Shown here in pieces: positions 56,279-62,292 of a DNA stretch of 64,000 nucleotides. Origin of the DNA: a virus; IMG/VR virus record IMGVR_UViG_3300020405_000002, positions 1 to 64,000 of that record, one strand, 5' to 3'. Each line of letters starts with the position of its first letter. Position 1 is the stretch's first letter. Made by a program: the position numbers and the translations under genes. The notes below the pieces were generated by a model, which saw only the letters and a program-made list of their open reading frames with translations, searched no databases and was not told the origin of the DNA.

Positions 56279-56451
56279 GTAAACAAGAATTAATAGACGA
56301 AGTATACAATCAAGTGATACAAGAGTATTCTCACCTCGCAGATGAGTATGAGGGTGATGAATTACAAGATAAGATCATGGAAATAGTAGACAGAGAAATA
56401 AAAGATATAACTAACAGTAAAAAAATAAATAATGGAAATAAGAATATATGA
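56275..56451 (+). CDS. hypothetical early protein, 58 aa
   Basis: Acidic helical peptide (LIDEVYNQVIQEYSHLADEY) in an ATGA overlap with the upstream gene; overlaps the next by 20 bases. Similar in style to the 45-aa protein at 56712 (both begin MSK and a helix). Confidence 0.55.
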   Translation: MSKQELIDEVYNQVIQEYSHLADEYEGDELQDKIMEIVDREIKDITNSKKINNGNKNI

Positions 56452-56581
56452 CCAAGAAACAACTAACGAAATAGATAGAATACACTTAGATGTTACCGAT
56501 GGAAAACCGTCAAAAGAATTAATTAATAATATCTTGAGAACACAGTATAATTTAGATAAAGTGTTCTGGAGTATAATGTAA
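56432..56581 (+). CDS. hypothetical early protein, 49 aa
   Basis: Small acidic protein (EIRIYDQETTNEIDRIHLDV) ending KVFWSIM. Overlapping start, no recognised family. Confidence 0.5.
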   Translation: MEIRIYDQETTNEIDRIHLDVTDGKPSKELINNILRTQYNLDKVFWSIM

Positions 56582-56586
56582 TAGAT

Positions 56587-56715
56587 ATGGATAAATTAGA
56601 TTTAGATTTTACTTATGAGCAACTAATGCAGTGGAAACAAAGTGATTGTGTACACCTCGCATTACAACAACAAGAAATAATAAAAAAGTTAAACCCAGAT
56701 AATTTTGAACTATGA
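56587..56715 (+). CDS. hypothetical early protein, 42 aa
   Basis: Small helical protein (LDFTYEQLMQWKQSDCVHLA) five bases after the previous stop, with an ATGA overlap to the next gene. Confidence 0.5.
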   Translation: MDKLDLDFTYEQLMQWKQSDCVHLALQQQEIIKKLNPDNFEL

Positions 56716-56849
56716 GTAAATTACAACAAGAAACAATAGATAAACTATACAACCATTTCAAAAAGGAAAGACCTGACCTGTCTGATACTCACGTTATGGA
56801 TATGGTGTATGATTTTATACATAACTCACTAATGATGAGAGGTGAATAA
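56712..56849 (+). CDS. hypothetical early protein, 45 aa
   Basis: Helical peptide (QQETIDKLYNHFKKERPDLS) closing the small-gene run just ahead of promoter copy 4. Confidence 0.5.
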   Translation: MSKLQQETIDKLYNHFKKERPDLSDTHVMDMVYDFIHNSLMMRGE

Positions 56850-56854
56850 CTTTA

Positions 56855-56885
56855 TACGACACACTTTATTAAACTATATGATAAT
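56855..56885 (+). promoter_or_regulatory. early promoter motif copy 4
   Basis: TACGACACACT, exact 20-base spacing, GATAAT at 56880-56885; 17 bases before ATG 56903. Begins 5 bases after the previous stop. Confidence 0.75.
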
Positions 56886-56902
56886 ATAATAAATTATAAA
56901 TT

Positions 56903-57118
56903 ATGACAAACTTATGTAAATGTGGCAACGTTATACCACAAGGCCGTGTAGATCTCGGCTACAAAAACTGCGTGCAATGTAGCTCTGTCGAGCCATATGG
57001 TTGTGTACCTGTTACCAATCATAAAACCGGCAATGCTATACACGTTTTGCCTTTATCACAGGCACAAGCAATCAACAAGTCATTTCAACGTAAAGGTTAT
57101 GGCACATGTCTAAAATAA
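56903..57118 (+). CDS. small Cys-cluster protein, 71 aa
   Basis: CKCGN near residue 5, then CVQCSS near 23, and further Cys residues; four Cys in CxC and CxxC arrangement could form a zinc ribbon. C-terminus is basic. First gene after promoter copy 4. Possibly nucleic-acid or protein binding. Confidence 0.6.
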   Translation: MTNLCKCGNVIPQGRVDLGYKNCVQCSSVEPYGCVPVTNHKTGNAIHVLPLSQAQAINKSFQRKGYGTCLK

Positions 57119-57125
57119 ATAAACT

Positions 57126-57365
57126 ATGCAAGTAAGATTAATCAAAGAAGAAAATTTAGATCACTTAAAAGAAGTAATCAGAGTAGAATACAACGCAAGT
57201 ACAGATACTTATGTTTATTCTTGTGATACTTTCACGAGATACTGTGATAGTATAGAAGAAATATTTAAATTAAATGATAAAGAATATTACAATATGTTAG
57301 AAGAAGACTGTAAAGAATTTAAAAAACAATATAATGAAAAATGTAACAATAACATTAAAAAGTAG
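57126..57365 (+). CDS. hypothetical early protein, 79 aa
   Basis: Acidic protein (LIKEENLDHLKEVIRVEYNA, then CDTFTRYCDSIEEIFKLND). It overlaps the next small gene by 32 bases. No family recognised. Confidence 0.55.
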   Translation: MQVRLIKEENLDHLKEVIRVEYNASTDTYVYSCDTFTRYCDSIEEIFKLNDKEYYNMLEEDCKEFKKQYNEKCNNNIKK

Positions 57366-57462
57366 TTTACCTACAAAAGAATTGAACAAAGTAATGGAAG
57401 ATATGCTCTGGGATTCAGAGTATAGTTACCAATTTGAAGATGCAGAGTGGAATATAAAATAA
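57334..57462 (+). CDS. hypothetical early protein, 42 aa
   Basis: Small acidic protein (SLPTKELNKVMEDMLWDSEY). Short but gene-like in composition and position. Confidence 0.45.
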   Translation: MKNVTITLKSSLPTKELNKVMEDMLWDSEYSYQFEDAEWNIK

Positions 57463-57467
57463 ATAAT

Positions 57468-57587
57468 ATGAAAAAAGAAATAGATATAAATAGATTAAAT
57501 GAATCTGCTTATTATACTTATGGTGTAAGCTTTGGTGATTTAACACCACAGCAACAACAAGTAATAGTAGAATTTATAGATAAATAA
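57468..57587 (+). CDS. hypothetical early protein, 39 aa
   Basis: Small protein (YGVSFGDLTPQQQQVIVEFI) ending 5 bases before the first tRNA-like gene. Confidence 0.5.
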   Translation: MKKEIDINRLNESAYYTYGVSFGDLTPQQQQVIVEFIDK

Positions 57588-57592
57588 AAAAA

Positions 57593-57732
57593 GTACGGAT
57601 AGCTCAGTCGGTAGAGCAGTGTGGCTTAACTTACAAGTGTAACGGTATGGCTTAATTACCCATACTCAGTTTAGACGCGGAAAATAATTTGTAAGGTCGC
57701 AAAGGTCGTAGGTTCGAGTCCTACTCCGTATA
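57593..57732 (+). tRNA. tRNA-like gene with a 65-nt insertion in the anticodon loop
   Basis: Acceptor stem GTACGGA (57593-57599)/TCCGTAT (57725-57731), 7 bp with one G-U. D-arm GCTC/GAGC (57602-57605/57614-57617). T-arm GTAGG-TTCGAGT-CCTAC (57708-57724). Anticodon stem TGTGG (57620-57624)/TCGCA (57697-57701), 5 bp with two wobbles. Between the stem halves lie 72 bases instead of 7. TAA occurs at 57627-57629 and 57692-57694; removing the 65 bases from one copy to the other leaves the loop CTTAAGG with U33 and anticodon UAA, and a 75-nt tRNA. The insert folds: CTTACAA/TTGTAAG (57630-57636/57689-57695) and GTATGG/CCATAC (57645-57650/57660-57665). The short variable loop does not fit tRNA-Leu, so identity is open. 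Confidence 0.7.
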
Positions 57733-57734
57733 GA

Positions 57735-57975
57735 GTATATAGCTGTAGTGCATAGGAACTCAGGGAGGAGATACGTGCGCAGGCTATTGAAGTGTCAGGA
57801 ACGACTGTAGATAATCTAAGGGAGGCGATGTAACTTCGTTCAGAAGTGAGCCCATAGTGAATTAGGTTGTAGGTCGGAAAGATGATATAAACAGTTATGC
57901 ATGTGTGTCTTGTTGACATGAGAGACATTACGGAAGTGTATTGCATATCATTCCTGTTTCATCCACTTCTTTTTT
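57735..57975 (+). ncRNA. structured non-coding RNA of unknown class
   Basis: About 240 bases, clearly GC-richer than the flanks, with no convincing ORF on either strand. Helices: ACTTC/GAAGT (57833-57837/57843-57847), GATGATAT/ATATCATT (57881-57888/57945-57952, one G-U) and GTCT/AGAC (57907-57910/57923-57926). It ends in GGAAGTG/CACTTCT (57932-57938/57964-57970) plus six T, a terminator-like end; AGAAGTG at 57842 could pair with the same CACTTCT. No RNase P, tmRNA or group I core motif was recognised. Confidence 0.5.
57932..57975 (+). terminator. putative terminator ending the structured RNA
   Basis: A 7-bp stem, GGAAGTG/CACTTCT, with a 25-base loop followed by TTTTT. It lies directly before the second tRNA-like gene. 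The alternative pairing of CACTTCT with AGAAGTG at 57842 makes a long-range closing stem instead. Confidence 0.45.
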
Positions 57976-57976
57976 A

Positions 57977-58112
57977 GAGATGAGTGCTGCCTTGGTGGCC
58001 GGAGTGTTTTTTGCGCTTTTAGTATTTGGAGCGCGCGGTTTCATATCCGTATAATTTTGACACACACGTTAGGTTAATAATAAATGAGAGGTTCGAATCC
58101 TCGCTCATCTCC
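57977..58112 (+). tRNA. second interrupted tRNA-like gene (long variable arm)
   Basis: Acceptor pairing is perfect: GAGATGAG (57977-57984)/CTCATCTC (58104-58111). T-arm GAGG-TTCGAAT-CCTC (58088-58102) is canonical in loop. The anticodon stem may be GTGTT (58004-58008)/GACAC (58059-58063), with 50 bases between instead of 7, including GCGC/GCGC and CGG/CCG hairpins. A ~23-base stretch between this stem and the T-arm looks like a long variable arm (Leu/Ser/Tyr class). The D-arm is poor, and the anticodon cannot be fixed. It may be a decayed or intron-like-interrupted tRNA. Confidence 0.45.
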
Positions 58113-58128
58113 TATATAGTTTACGTTA

Positions 58129-58159
58129 TACGACACACTATATAATAGTAACTGATAAT
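58129..58159 (+). promoter_or_regulatory. early promoter motif copy 5
   Basis: TACGACACACT, exact 20-base spacing, GATAAT 58154-58159; 17 bases before ATG 58176 and heading a long operon of small genes. Confidence 0.75.
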
Positions 58160-58175
58160 AATAATAAATATAAAT

Positions 58176-58358
58176 ATGAACACAGAACAACTAAAGCGTA
58201 AAATTGCAAGGCAACAAGCGCAACAAAACAACTTGTTTAAACGACAAGCACCTACTACGTTTAAAAAACGTACTAGAGTAACATATAGTCGTAATACGTT
58301 GTGGTTACCGATTAACCACGCACGTACTTACTATACACATGTAAAATATGCGTTATGA
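58176..58358 (+). CDS. small basic Gln/Arg-rich protein, 60 aa
   Basis: N-terminus QLKRKIARQQAQQNNLFKRQ, then a basic Thr/Tyr-rich tail. Likely nucleic-acid binding by composition. First gene after promoter copy 5; ATGA overlap with the next. Confidence 0.6.
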   Translation: MNTEQLKRKIARQQAQQNNLFKRQAPTTFKKRTRVTYSRNTLWLPINHARTYYTHVKYAL

Positions 58359-58495
58359 AATTAAATAAAGAACAAAAAAAGGCAGCAATGAATAGTTTGC
58401 TACTAAACCCTATGTTTATGAAAAAAATAGCAGCGCAAGGTTATACACCAATACAATTAAGAGAATTATTAATTAAACTAGAACAACAATTATGA
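58355..58495 (+). CDS. hypothetical early protein, 46 aa
   Basis: Helical basic peptide (KEQKKAAMNSLLLNPMFMKK, then YTPIQLRELLIKLEQQL). Overlaps both neighbours by ATGA. Confidence 0.55.
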   Translation: MKLNKEQKKAAMNSLLLNPMFMKKIAAQGYTPIQLRELLIKLEQQL

Positions 58496-58629
58496 AAACT
58501 TATTTATGTACAGAACACGGAGAGAGATTTACAATAAAAGCTAAAGATACAGCTGACGCTCAAGAACAAGCAATGTTATGGGGTGCTGAAGTTATAGGCG
58601 AAGTAATAAACGGAGAGGTAAGAATATGA
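58492..58629 (+). CDS. hypothetical early protein, 45 aa
   Basis: Small protein (YLCTEHGERFTIKAKDTADA, then AMLWGAEVIGEV) resembling the short stress-like or regulator folds that place a CxxHG turn at the start. Not assignable. ATGA overlaps on both sides. Confidence 0.55.
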   Translation: MKTYLCTEHGERFTIKAKDTADAQEQAMLWGAEVIGEVINGEVRI

Positions 58630-58898
58630 TGGCAACACTTAACTTACGGCAAAACGAAAATGTATCACCTAGCCAAGTTATGATTTTTATTAATTTAGAA
58701 ATACAAAGGCATTTAAGTGATAAAGAATATTGGGGCACAGAACAAAATATAAAGCAAGAAAACTTTATATATGATTATGCGCTGAAGAATAAAATAGTAG
58801 ATCAAGACTGGTTTGATGCAAGGTTAAAACATACCTGTATTGAGATGCTACAAGATTTATATAATGTATTTTCAGAAAAATATTATGCAAAAGGATAA
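58626..58898 (+). CDS. hypothetical early protein, 90 aa
   Basis: Helical protein (VSPSQVMIFINLEIQRHLSD, DYALKNKIVDQDWFDARLKH). Two adjacent start ATGs; the first forms an ATGA with the upstream stop. No family recognised. Confidence 0.6.
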   Translation: MMATLNLRQNENVSPSQVMIFINLEIQRHLSDKEYWGTEQNIKQENFIYDYALKNKIVDQDWFDARLKHTCIEMLQDLYNVFSEKYYAKG

Positions 58899-59094
58899 AA
58901 AAATATTTTATTGGAATGAAGACACTGTAGATTACTACGTAAGACACGAAGAAACCAATGGTTGGCCAAGCACGGCAACACGTATATTAGAATTTGTAAC
59001 TAACGAATGTGATTTAGAGGAGGATGAAACTGTTATAGATCTATTTAGATCTTTATCAGAAGCAGTATATAATAAGATTAATTATGCAGGATAA
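58885..59094 (+). CDS. hypothetical acidic early protein, 69 aa
   Basis: Start set at ATG 58885; the longer frame from 58840 adds 15 residues from the shadow of the upstream gene. Acidic, aromatic N-terminus (KIFYWNEDTVDYYVRHEETN) and helical remainder. It overlaps the next gene by 11 bases. Confidence 0.6.
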   Translation: MQKDKKIFYWNEDTVDYYVRHEETNGWPSTATRILEFVTNECDLEEDETVIDLFRSLSEAVYNKINYAG

Positions 59095-59203
59095 AAAAGA
59101 CATAATAGAAGAAGTGTTATACTGGCTTGAACATACTACTATGTCAAGAGAGGCAATAACAGATATATTTAAAGATAAACTAAAAGAAATAAATAATGAG
59201 TAA
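59084..59203 (+). CDS. hypothetical early protein, 39 aa
   Basis: Acidic/basic helical peptide (DIIEEVLYWLEHTTMSREAI). Overlaps both neighbours slightly. Confidence 0.5.
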   Translation: MQDKKDIIEEVLYWLEHTTMSREAITDIFKDKLKEINNE

Positions 59204-59447
59204 ACAAGGATATATAACAATATTAGATTTTGAAATAGGTAGTGTATTTCAATATGAAATAGCAGATATGAACATGCAAACAGAAGCATGCGAGCAATTT
59301 ATAGAAGATAAAGGCCATAATGTTACTAACTGTGAATGGATGATGCATAAAGATGGCACTATAAAGTTTGATTACCCTAAAGAGGTAACAGAAGATTTAA
59401 GACGTATTGATATTAATATGGATGGAACAAGAGAAATTTGTGGATAA
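59196..59447 (+). CDS. hypothetical acidic early protein, 83 aa
   Basis: Beta strand followed by helix (ITILDFEIGSVFQYEIADMN, CEQFIEDKGHNV, CEWMMHKDG). The composition recalls small phage inhibitors, but no family is recognised. Confidence 0.6.
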   Translation: MSKQGYITILDFEIGSVFQYEIADMNMQTEACEQFIEDKGHNVTNCEWMMHKDGTIKFDYPKEVTEDLRRIDINMDGTREICG

Positions 59448-59448
59448 C

Positions 59449-59604
59449 ATGAATAAATATAAATATAAAGTTATGACTGTATTAGACACAATAGCTGATG
59501 AAAAGTATGCAGAGTTTGGCTTTGATACATGCGATAGTAATCAGAAAGAAGAAATACTTCGTTGCTATACACAATTACTTTTAAGCGTAAACAAAAAACA
59601 ATGA
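59449..59604 (+). CDS. hypothetical early protein, 51 aa
   Basis: Start at ATG 59449, one base after the previous stop; the frame from 59407 adds shadow residues. Mostly helical (VMTVLDTIADEKYAEFGFDT). Ends in an overlap with the next start at 59601. Confidence 0.5.
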   Translation: MNKYKYKVMTVLDTIADEKYAEFGFDTCDSNQKEEILRCYTQLLLSVNKKQ

Positions 59605-59843
59605 GAATAGAACTAGAAGTAACAAAAACAACAGATGATTTTCTTACAGATATATATAAGTATAACTGTAAAATATCAGATATACTAATGGGTCCTAATA
59701 AAAACTTGTGTTTTTATATTGAAGGGTCTGAAGTAAACTTAATGAAGTTTTACTTTGAGCATTACTGTGATGAATCAACAGCACAAGATGCAAAAGATTT
59801 TTATAATTATGTAATAGAAAAAAAGCAAAGATGGAACACATAA
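59601..59843 (+). CDS. hypothetical early protein, 80 aa
   Basis: Start at ATG 59601 with ATGA overlap; the ATG at 59562 lies in the upstream gene. Mixed strand/helix (RIELEVTKTTDDFLTDIYKY, NLCFYIEGSEVNLMKFYFEH). Overlaps the next gene by 13 bases. Confidence 0.55.
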   Translation: MRIELEVTKTTDDFLTDIYKYNCKISDILMGPNKNLCFYIEGSEVNLMKFYFEHYCDESTAQDAKDFYNYVIEKKQRWNT

Positions 59844-60175
59844 AAGAATTAGAAAAATTATTAGATATAACAATAACAGAAGACTTTACAGGTATTGCTG
59901 ATCTTACTATAGAAACAAGATATACGGCTGACCAATATGAAGTTTATGTAATAACAGATGCTCGCTACGACTCAGCACTTATATTTGACGAAGACGTTTT
60001 TTATTACGAACCGGGTTTTGAAGATGATATAATGAGTAGAGTTAAAAGCTTAGATTCTGGATCTACTGTATTTGTCAGTGACATTGAAACTTTCTTCCCT
60101 GAAGAAGCTGTTCATGTTTGGATTATGGATTACAAAGAAGCACAAGAAACATTTAAAAACGTAGACGATGAGTAG
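59831..60175 (+). CDS. hypothetical acidic early protein, 114 aa
   Basis: Strongly acidic (ITEDFTGIADLTIETRYTAD, then DEDVFYYEPGFEDD). Such acidic early proteins can mimic DNA or inhibit host nucleases and polymerases, but no specific evidence is seen. Ends in TAG overlapping the next gene by 8 bases. Confidence 0.6.
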   Translation: MEHIKELEKLLDITITEDFTGIADLTIETRYTADQYEVYVITDARYDSALIFDEDVFYYEPGFEDDIMSRVKSLDSGSTVFVSDIETFFPEEAVHVWIMDYKEAQETFKNVDDE

Positions 60176-60455
60176 AAGTTATCCTATATGGAACGAAATA
60201 AATTCATGCGCATATGCAGGTAATAAAAGCTATGGTATAAAAGAGCATGGTGAGCTTACTTGTTATATAGGTACAAGCGCTAGTAGATCTTATGAATTTT
60301 TTACTCATAAGGTAACACATAGACAGCTTGATAATAATACGCATGAGTATAGATATTATGTAGACAATAAGTTAATTAAAAGAGCTACATACAGGCACAA
60401 ACAAGACACAATGTTAATTACTAAATATGGAAATAACGAGCAAACTAAAATATAA
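60168..60455 (+). CDS. hypothetical early protein, 95 aa
   Basis: Tyr/Ser/His-rich, beta-type (YPIWNEINSCAYAGNKSYGI, ELTCYIGTSASRSYEFFTHK). The pattern suggests a compact beta-barrel; no known family. It overlaps the next gene by 29 bases. Confidence 0.6.
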   Translation: MSRSYPIWNEINSCAYAGNKSYGIKEHGELTCYIGTSASRSYEFFTHKVTHRQLDNNTHEYRYYVDNKLIKRATYRHKQDTMLITKYGNNEQTKI

Positions 60456-60603
60456 AATACAAGGACCAAGAGAAACTGCATATAATGTATGGCGTGTACA
60501 TTGGAAAGCAGGTAAACTATTAGCAGGTTATGAAGATTTTACTACTCATGAAGCTGCAGAAGAATATGTAAAAGAATTACACGAAAAATATGTAACAAAA
60601 TAA
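60427..60603 (+). CDS. hypothetical early protein, 58 aa
   Basis: YNVWRVHWKAGKLLAGYEDF followed by an acidic helix (HEAAEEYVKELHEKY) gives a strand-strand-helix layout common in small phage proteins. Function unknown. Confidence 0.55.
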   Translation: MEITSKLKYKIQGPRETAYNVWRVHWKAGKLLAGYEDFTTHEAAEEYVKELHEKYVTK

Positions 60604-60605
60604 TT

Positions 60606-60842
60606 ATGGCAAACATGAGTTATTGTAGGTACGAAAACACCTCAAAAGATTTACAAGACTGCGTTGATACCTTATGGGATAGCGACTGCAGCGAAGACTT
60701 ATCATCTATATATGAAGTTCAAGGCCTTAAAAAATTACTAGACCTTGCACATGAAATAGTTAATATGGAAGATAAAATAATTAATATATTAGAAAATCAA
60801 CATAAAGATGTTGTAAAAAAAGATATTTGGAAAAATGGATAA
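60606..60842 (+). CDS. conserved small phage protein (MANMSYCR type), 78 aa
   Basis: The start MANMSYCRYENTSKDLQDC recalls a small family common in Bacteroidetes phages. Acidic middle and helical C-terminus (GLKKLLDLAHEIVNMEDKII). Function unknown. Confidence 0.65.
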   Translation: MANMSYCRYENTSKDLQDCVDTLWDSDCSEDLSSIYEVQGLKKLLDLAHEIVNMEDKIINILENQHKDVVKKDIWKNG

Positions 60843-61125
60843 ACAATATATAGATGATCGTATAGAAGCTATGCTTATTTCTAAAATAGCTCACTATAGA
60901 TTAAAAGTTAGAGAAAAATATAGACTACGGCATGTACAAAATGGTATTAATGATACTATAACAGATAAAGAAAACCGTATGTTATATCTACGTGCTGCTA
61001 TAAGAGATTTAAAAGTATGGCTTACTATAGCTAAATTAATAGATAAAGCAAAATATCCTATGGATATACATAGAAATATTATACCTTATCCAACACATAT
61101 GGCTAAAGAATTAACGAGTGAATGA
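60835..61125 (+). CDS. hypothetical basic early protein, 96 aa
   Basis: Arg/Lys-rich helical protein (IAHYRLKVREKYRLRHVQNG, then YLRAAIRDLKVWLTIAKLID). Possibly nucleic-acid binding. It overlaps the previous gene by 8 bases. Confidence 0.6.
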   Translation: MDKQYIDDRIEAMLISKIAHYRLKVREKYRLRHVQNGINDTITDKENRMLYLRAAIRDLKVWLTIAKLIDKAKYPMDIHRNIIPYPTHMAKELTSE

Positions 61126-61138
61126 AGTAAAAATACAA

Positions 61139-61282
61139 ATGTGGATTATGGATTACATGGGAGCACCGTGGAACTTTGATATTATAAATCATATGATCCA
61201 CACTTTTCATGAACAGTTTACTCCTGAAGAACAAGTACGTTGTTTAGGTTTACTGTATAGAGAATACGATGCGTATAAATAA
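61139..61282 (+). CDS. hypothetical early protein, 47 aa
   Basis: Aromatic small protein (MWIMDYMGAPWNFDIINHMI). An in-frame GTG at 61118 would add 7 residues. Its 3' end contains the upstream half of promoter copy 6, so the promoter is embedded in coding sequence. Confidence 0.55.
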   Translation: MWIMDYMGAPWNFDIINHMIHTFHEQFTPEEQVRCLGLLYREYDAYK

Positions 61283-61295
61283 GTTAAATGATAAT
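61265..61295 (+). promoter_or_regulatory. early promoter motif copy 6
   Basis: TACGATGCGTA, exact 20-base spacing, GATAAT 61290-61295; 24 bases before ATG 61319. TACGA falls inside the preceding coding sequence, showing the motif is constrained in spite of coding. Confidence 0.7.
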
Positions 61296-61318
61296 ATAAT
61301 AAATAACAAACAACAACT

Positions 61319-61723
61319 ATGGATTTAAATAAAGAAGATTACAGAAGTTTAAAAACTTTCTTAAGTAATATAAATTACAGCAGAAAGCCTTGGCGTCCTG
61401 AAGACGTAACAACAAGTGTTGATGTAAATAAAATTGAGCGGCGATACTACGCTGCTATACACCAACTGCCTTTTATATGCTCTTCAAGATTTGCAGAAGA
61501 GGGCTGGTATACTGATGCCTTTGACGAATACCATAAGTCAGATGACGATGGTGTTAAGATATATGGCCCACAGTATTGGCGTACAGAATATGAAGGCGTA
61601 TGGTATCTTATTAATAATGAAGGTTATGATTATGCAAGATATGTAACACAATTAGTTAATTACTCAACAAAAGAGTTTAAAGATAATTTTGTAACAGGTT
61701 ATAGCCCAGCAATACTATATTAA
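61319..61723 (+). CDS. hypothetical early protein, 134 aa
   Basis: First gene after promoter copy 6. Charged N-terminus, then an aromatic-rich half (YYAAIHQLPFICSSRFAEEG, YEGVWYLINNEGYDYARYVT). No domain recognised; the Tyr/Asp-rich repeats resemble small phage inhibitor proteins only loosely. Confidence 0.6.
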   Translation: MDLNKEDYRSLKTFLSNINYSRKPWRPEDVTTSVDVNKIERRYYAAIHQLPFICSSRFAEEGWYTDAFDEYHKSDDDGVKIYGPQYWRTEYEGVWYLINNEGYDYARYVTQLVNYSTKEFKDNFVTGYSPAILY

Positions 61724-61978
61724 ATGAAAGCAAAAATAAAACAAGTACCATATACACTTGGATCTGGTACAGACAAGGAAAAAACAATAAATCAATGGCG
61801 ATTAACGTGGATTGCACCAAGTAAAACAATAACAACTTTTCATAATTCACTTGAAGAAGTTTTTAACGCAATGCGTGATCATCAAAGAAATAAAGAATTA
61901 TATGAGCTTGAAGATCAAGCTATAACTGAATGGTATGAAGAAAACAGAAAAAATGGATCTAATTGGACTGGTGACTAA
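61724..61978 (+). CDS. hypothetical early protein, 84 aa
   Basis: Starts directly after the previous stop. Beta-rich N-terminus (TLGSGTDKEKTINQWRLTWI) and helical acidic C-terminus. Overlaps the next gene by 26 bases. Confidence 0.6.
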   Translation: MKAKIKQVPYTLGSGTDKEKTINQWRLTWIAPSKTITTFHNSLEEVFNAMRDHQRNKELYELEDQAITEWYEENRKNGSNWTGD

Positions 61979-62147
61979 GTATAAAGACTTAGAAGACCGT
62001 AAAAACGAAATAGAAGATATTATTTTAAAAGGCGGCAATAGTCTAGATGTACAAATGGAACTGTTAACTGAATATAGAGATATATTTAAAAAAATATCAG
62101 ATCAGAAAAATAAAATATCTAATGCTGTATACGATACACCTAGATAA
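61953..62147 (+). CDS. hypothetical coiled-coil early protein, 64 aa
   Basis: Start chosen at ATG 61953 rather than 61935 to limit overlap. Long helix (LVTKYKDLEDRKNEIEDIIL, then LLTEYRDIFKKISDQKNKIS). Its 3' end contains the TACGA half of promoter copy 7. Confidence 0.55.
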   Translation: MDLIGLVTKYKDLEDRKNEIEDIILKGGNSLDVQMELLTEYRDIFKKISDQKNKISNAVYDTPR

Positions 62148-62160
62148 TTTTTGTGATAAT
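62130..62160 (+). promoter_or_regulatory. early promoter motif copy 7
   Basis: TACGATACACC, exact 20-base spacing, GATAAT 62155-62160. If transcription starts near 62167, the first usable ATG is 62194 rather than 62169. Confidence 0.72.
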
Positions 62161-62193
62161 AATAAATAATGTTTAATTTAAATTTAATAAAAA

Positions 62194-62292
62194 ATGGATT
62201 TTTACACTTTTTTCGAAGGTGCAGACGTTGGTTTCGTTATCGGCGTTTGCATAAGCAGCGCAATATTAATTGTGTCAGAGTTAATGGGATGA
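62194..62292 (+). CDS. small membrane peptide, 32 aa
   Basis: Codes FYTFFEGADVGFVIGVCISS followed by more hydrophobic residues, one TM helix. It forms an ATGA overlap with the next gene. The overlapping frame from 62169 gives an Arg/Phe-rich shadow in the same place, so this frame is preferred. Confidence 0.55.
   Translation: MDFYTFFEGADVGFVIGVCISSAILIVSELMG

Noticed and set aside
57593-57732. Classical group I intron in the first tRNA
   Set aside because: 65 bases is far below the size of any group I core, and no P3-P8 core motifs are visible.
57671-57946. 91-aa minus-strand frame over the tRNA/RNA cluster
   Set aside because: Its residues GLEPTTFAT are the antisense of a tRNA T-arm; the region is structured RNA on the plus strand.
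57842-57970. A third tRNA with acceptor AGAAGTG/CACTTCT
   Set aside because: The acceptor helix is perfect, but no T-arm with a TTC loop or D-arm can be placed between.
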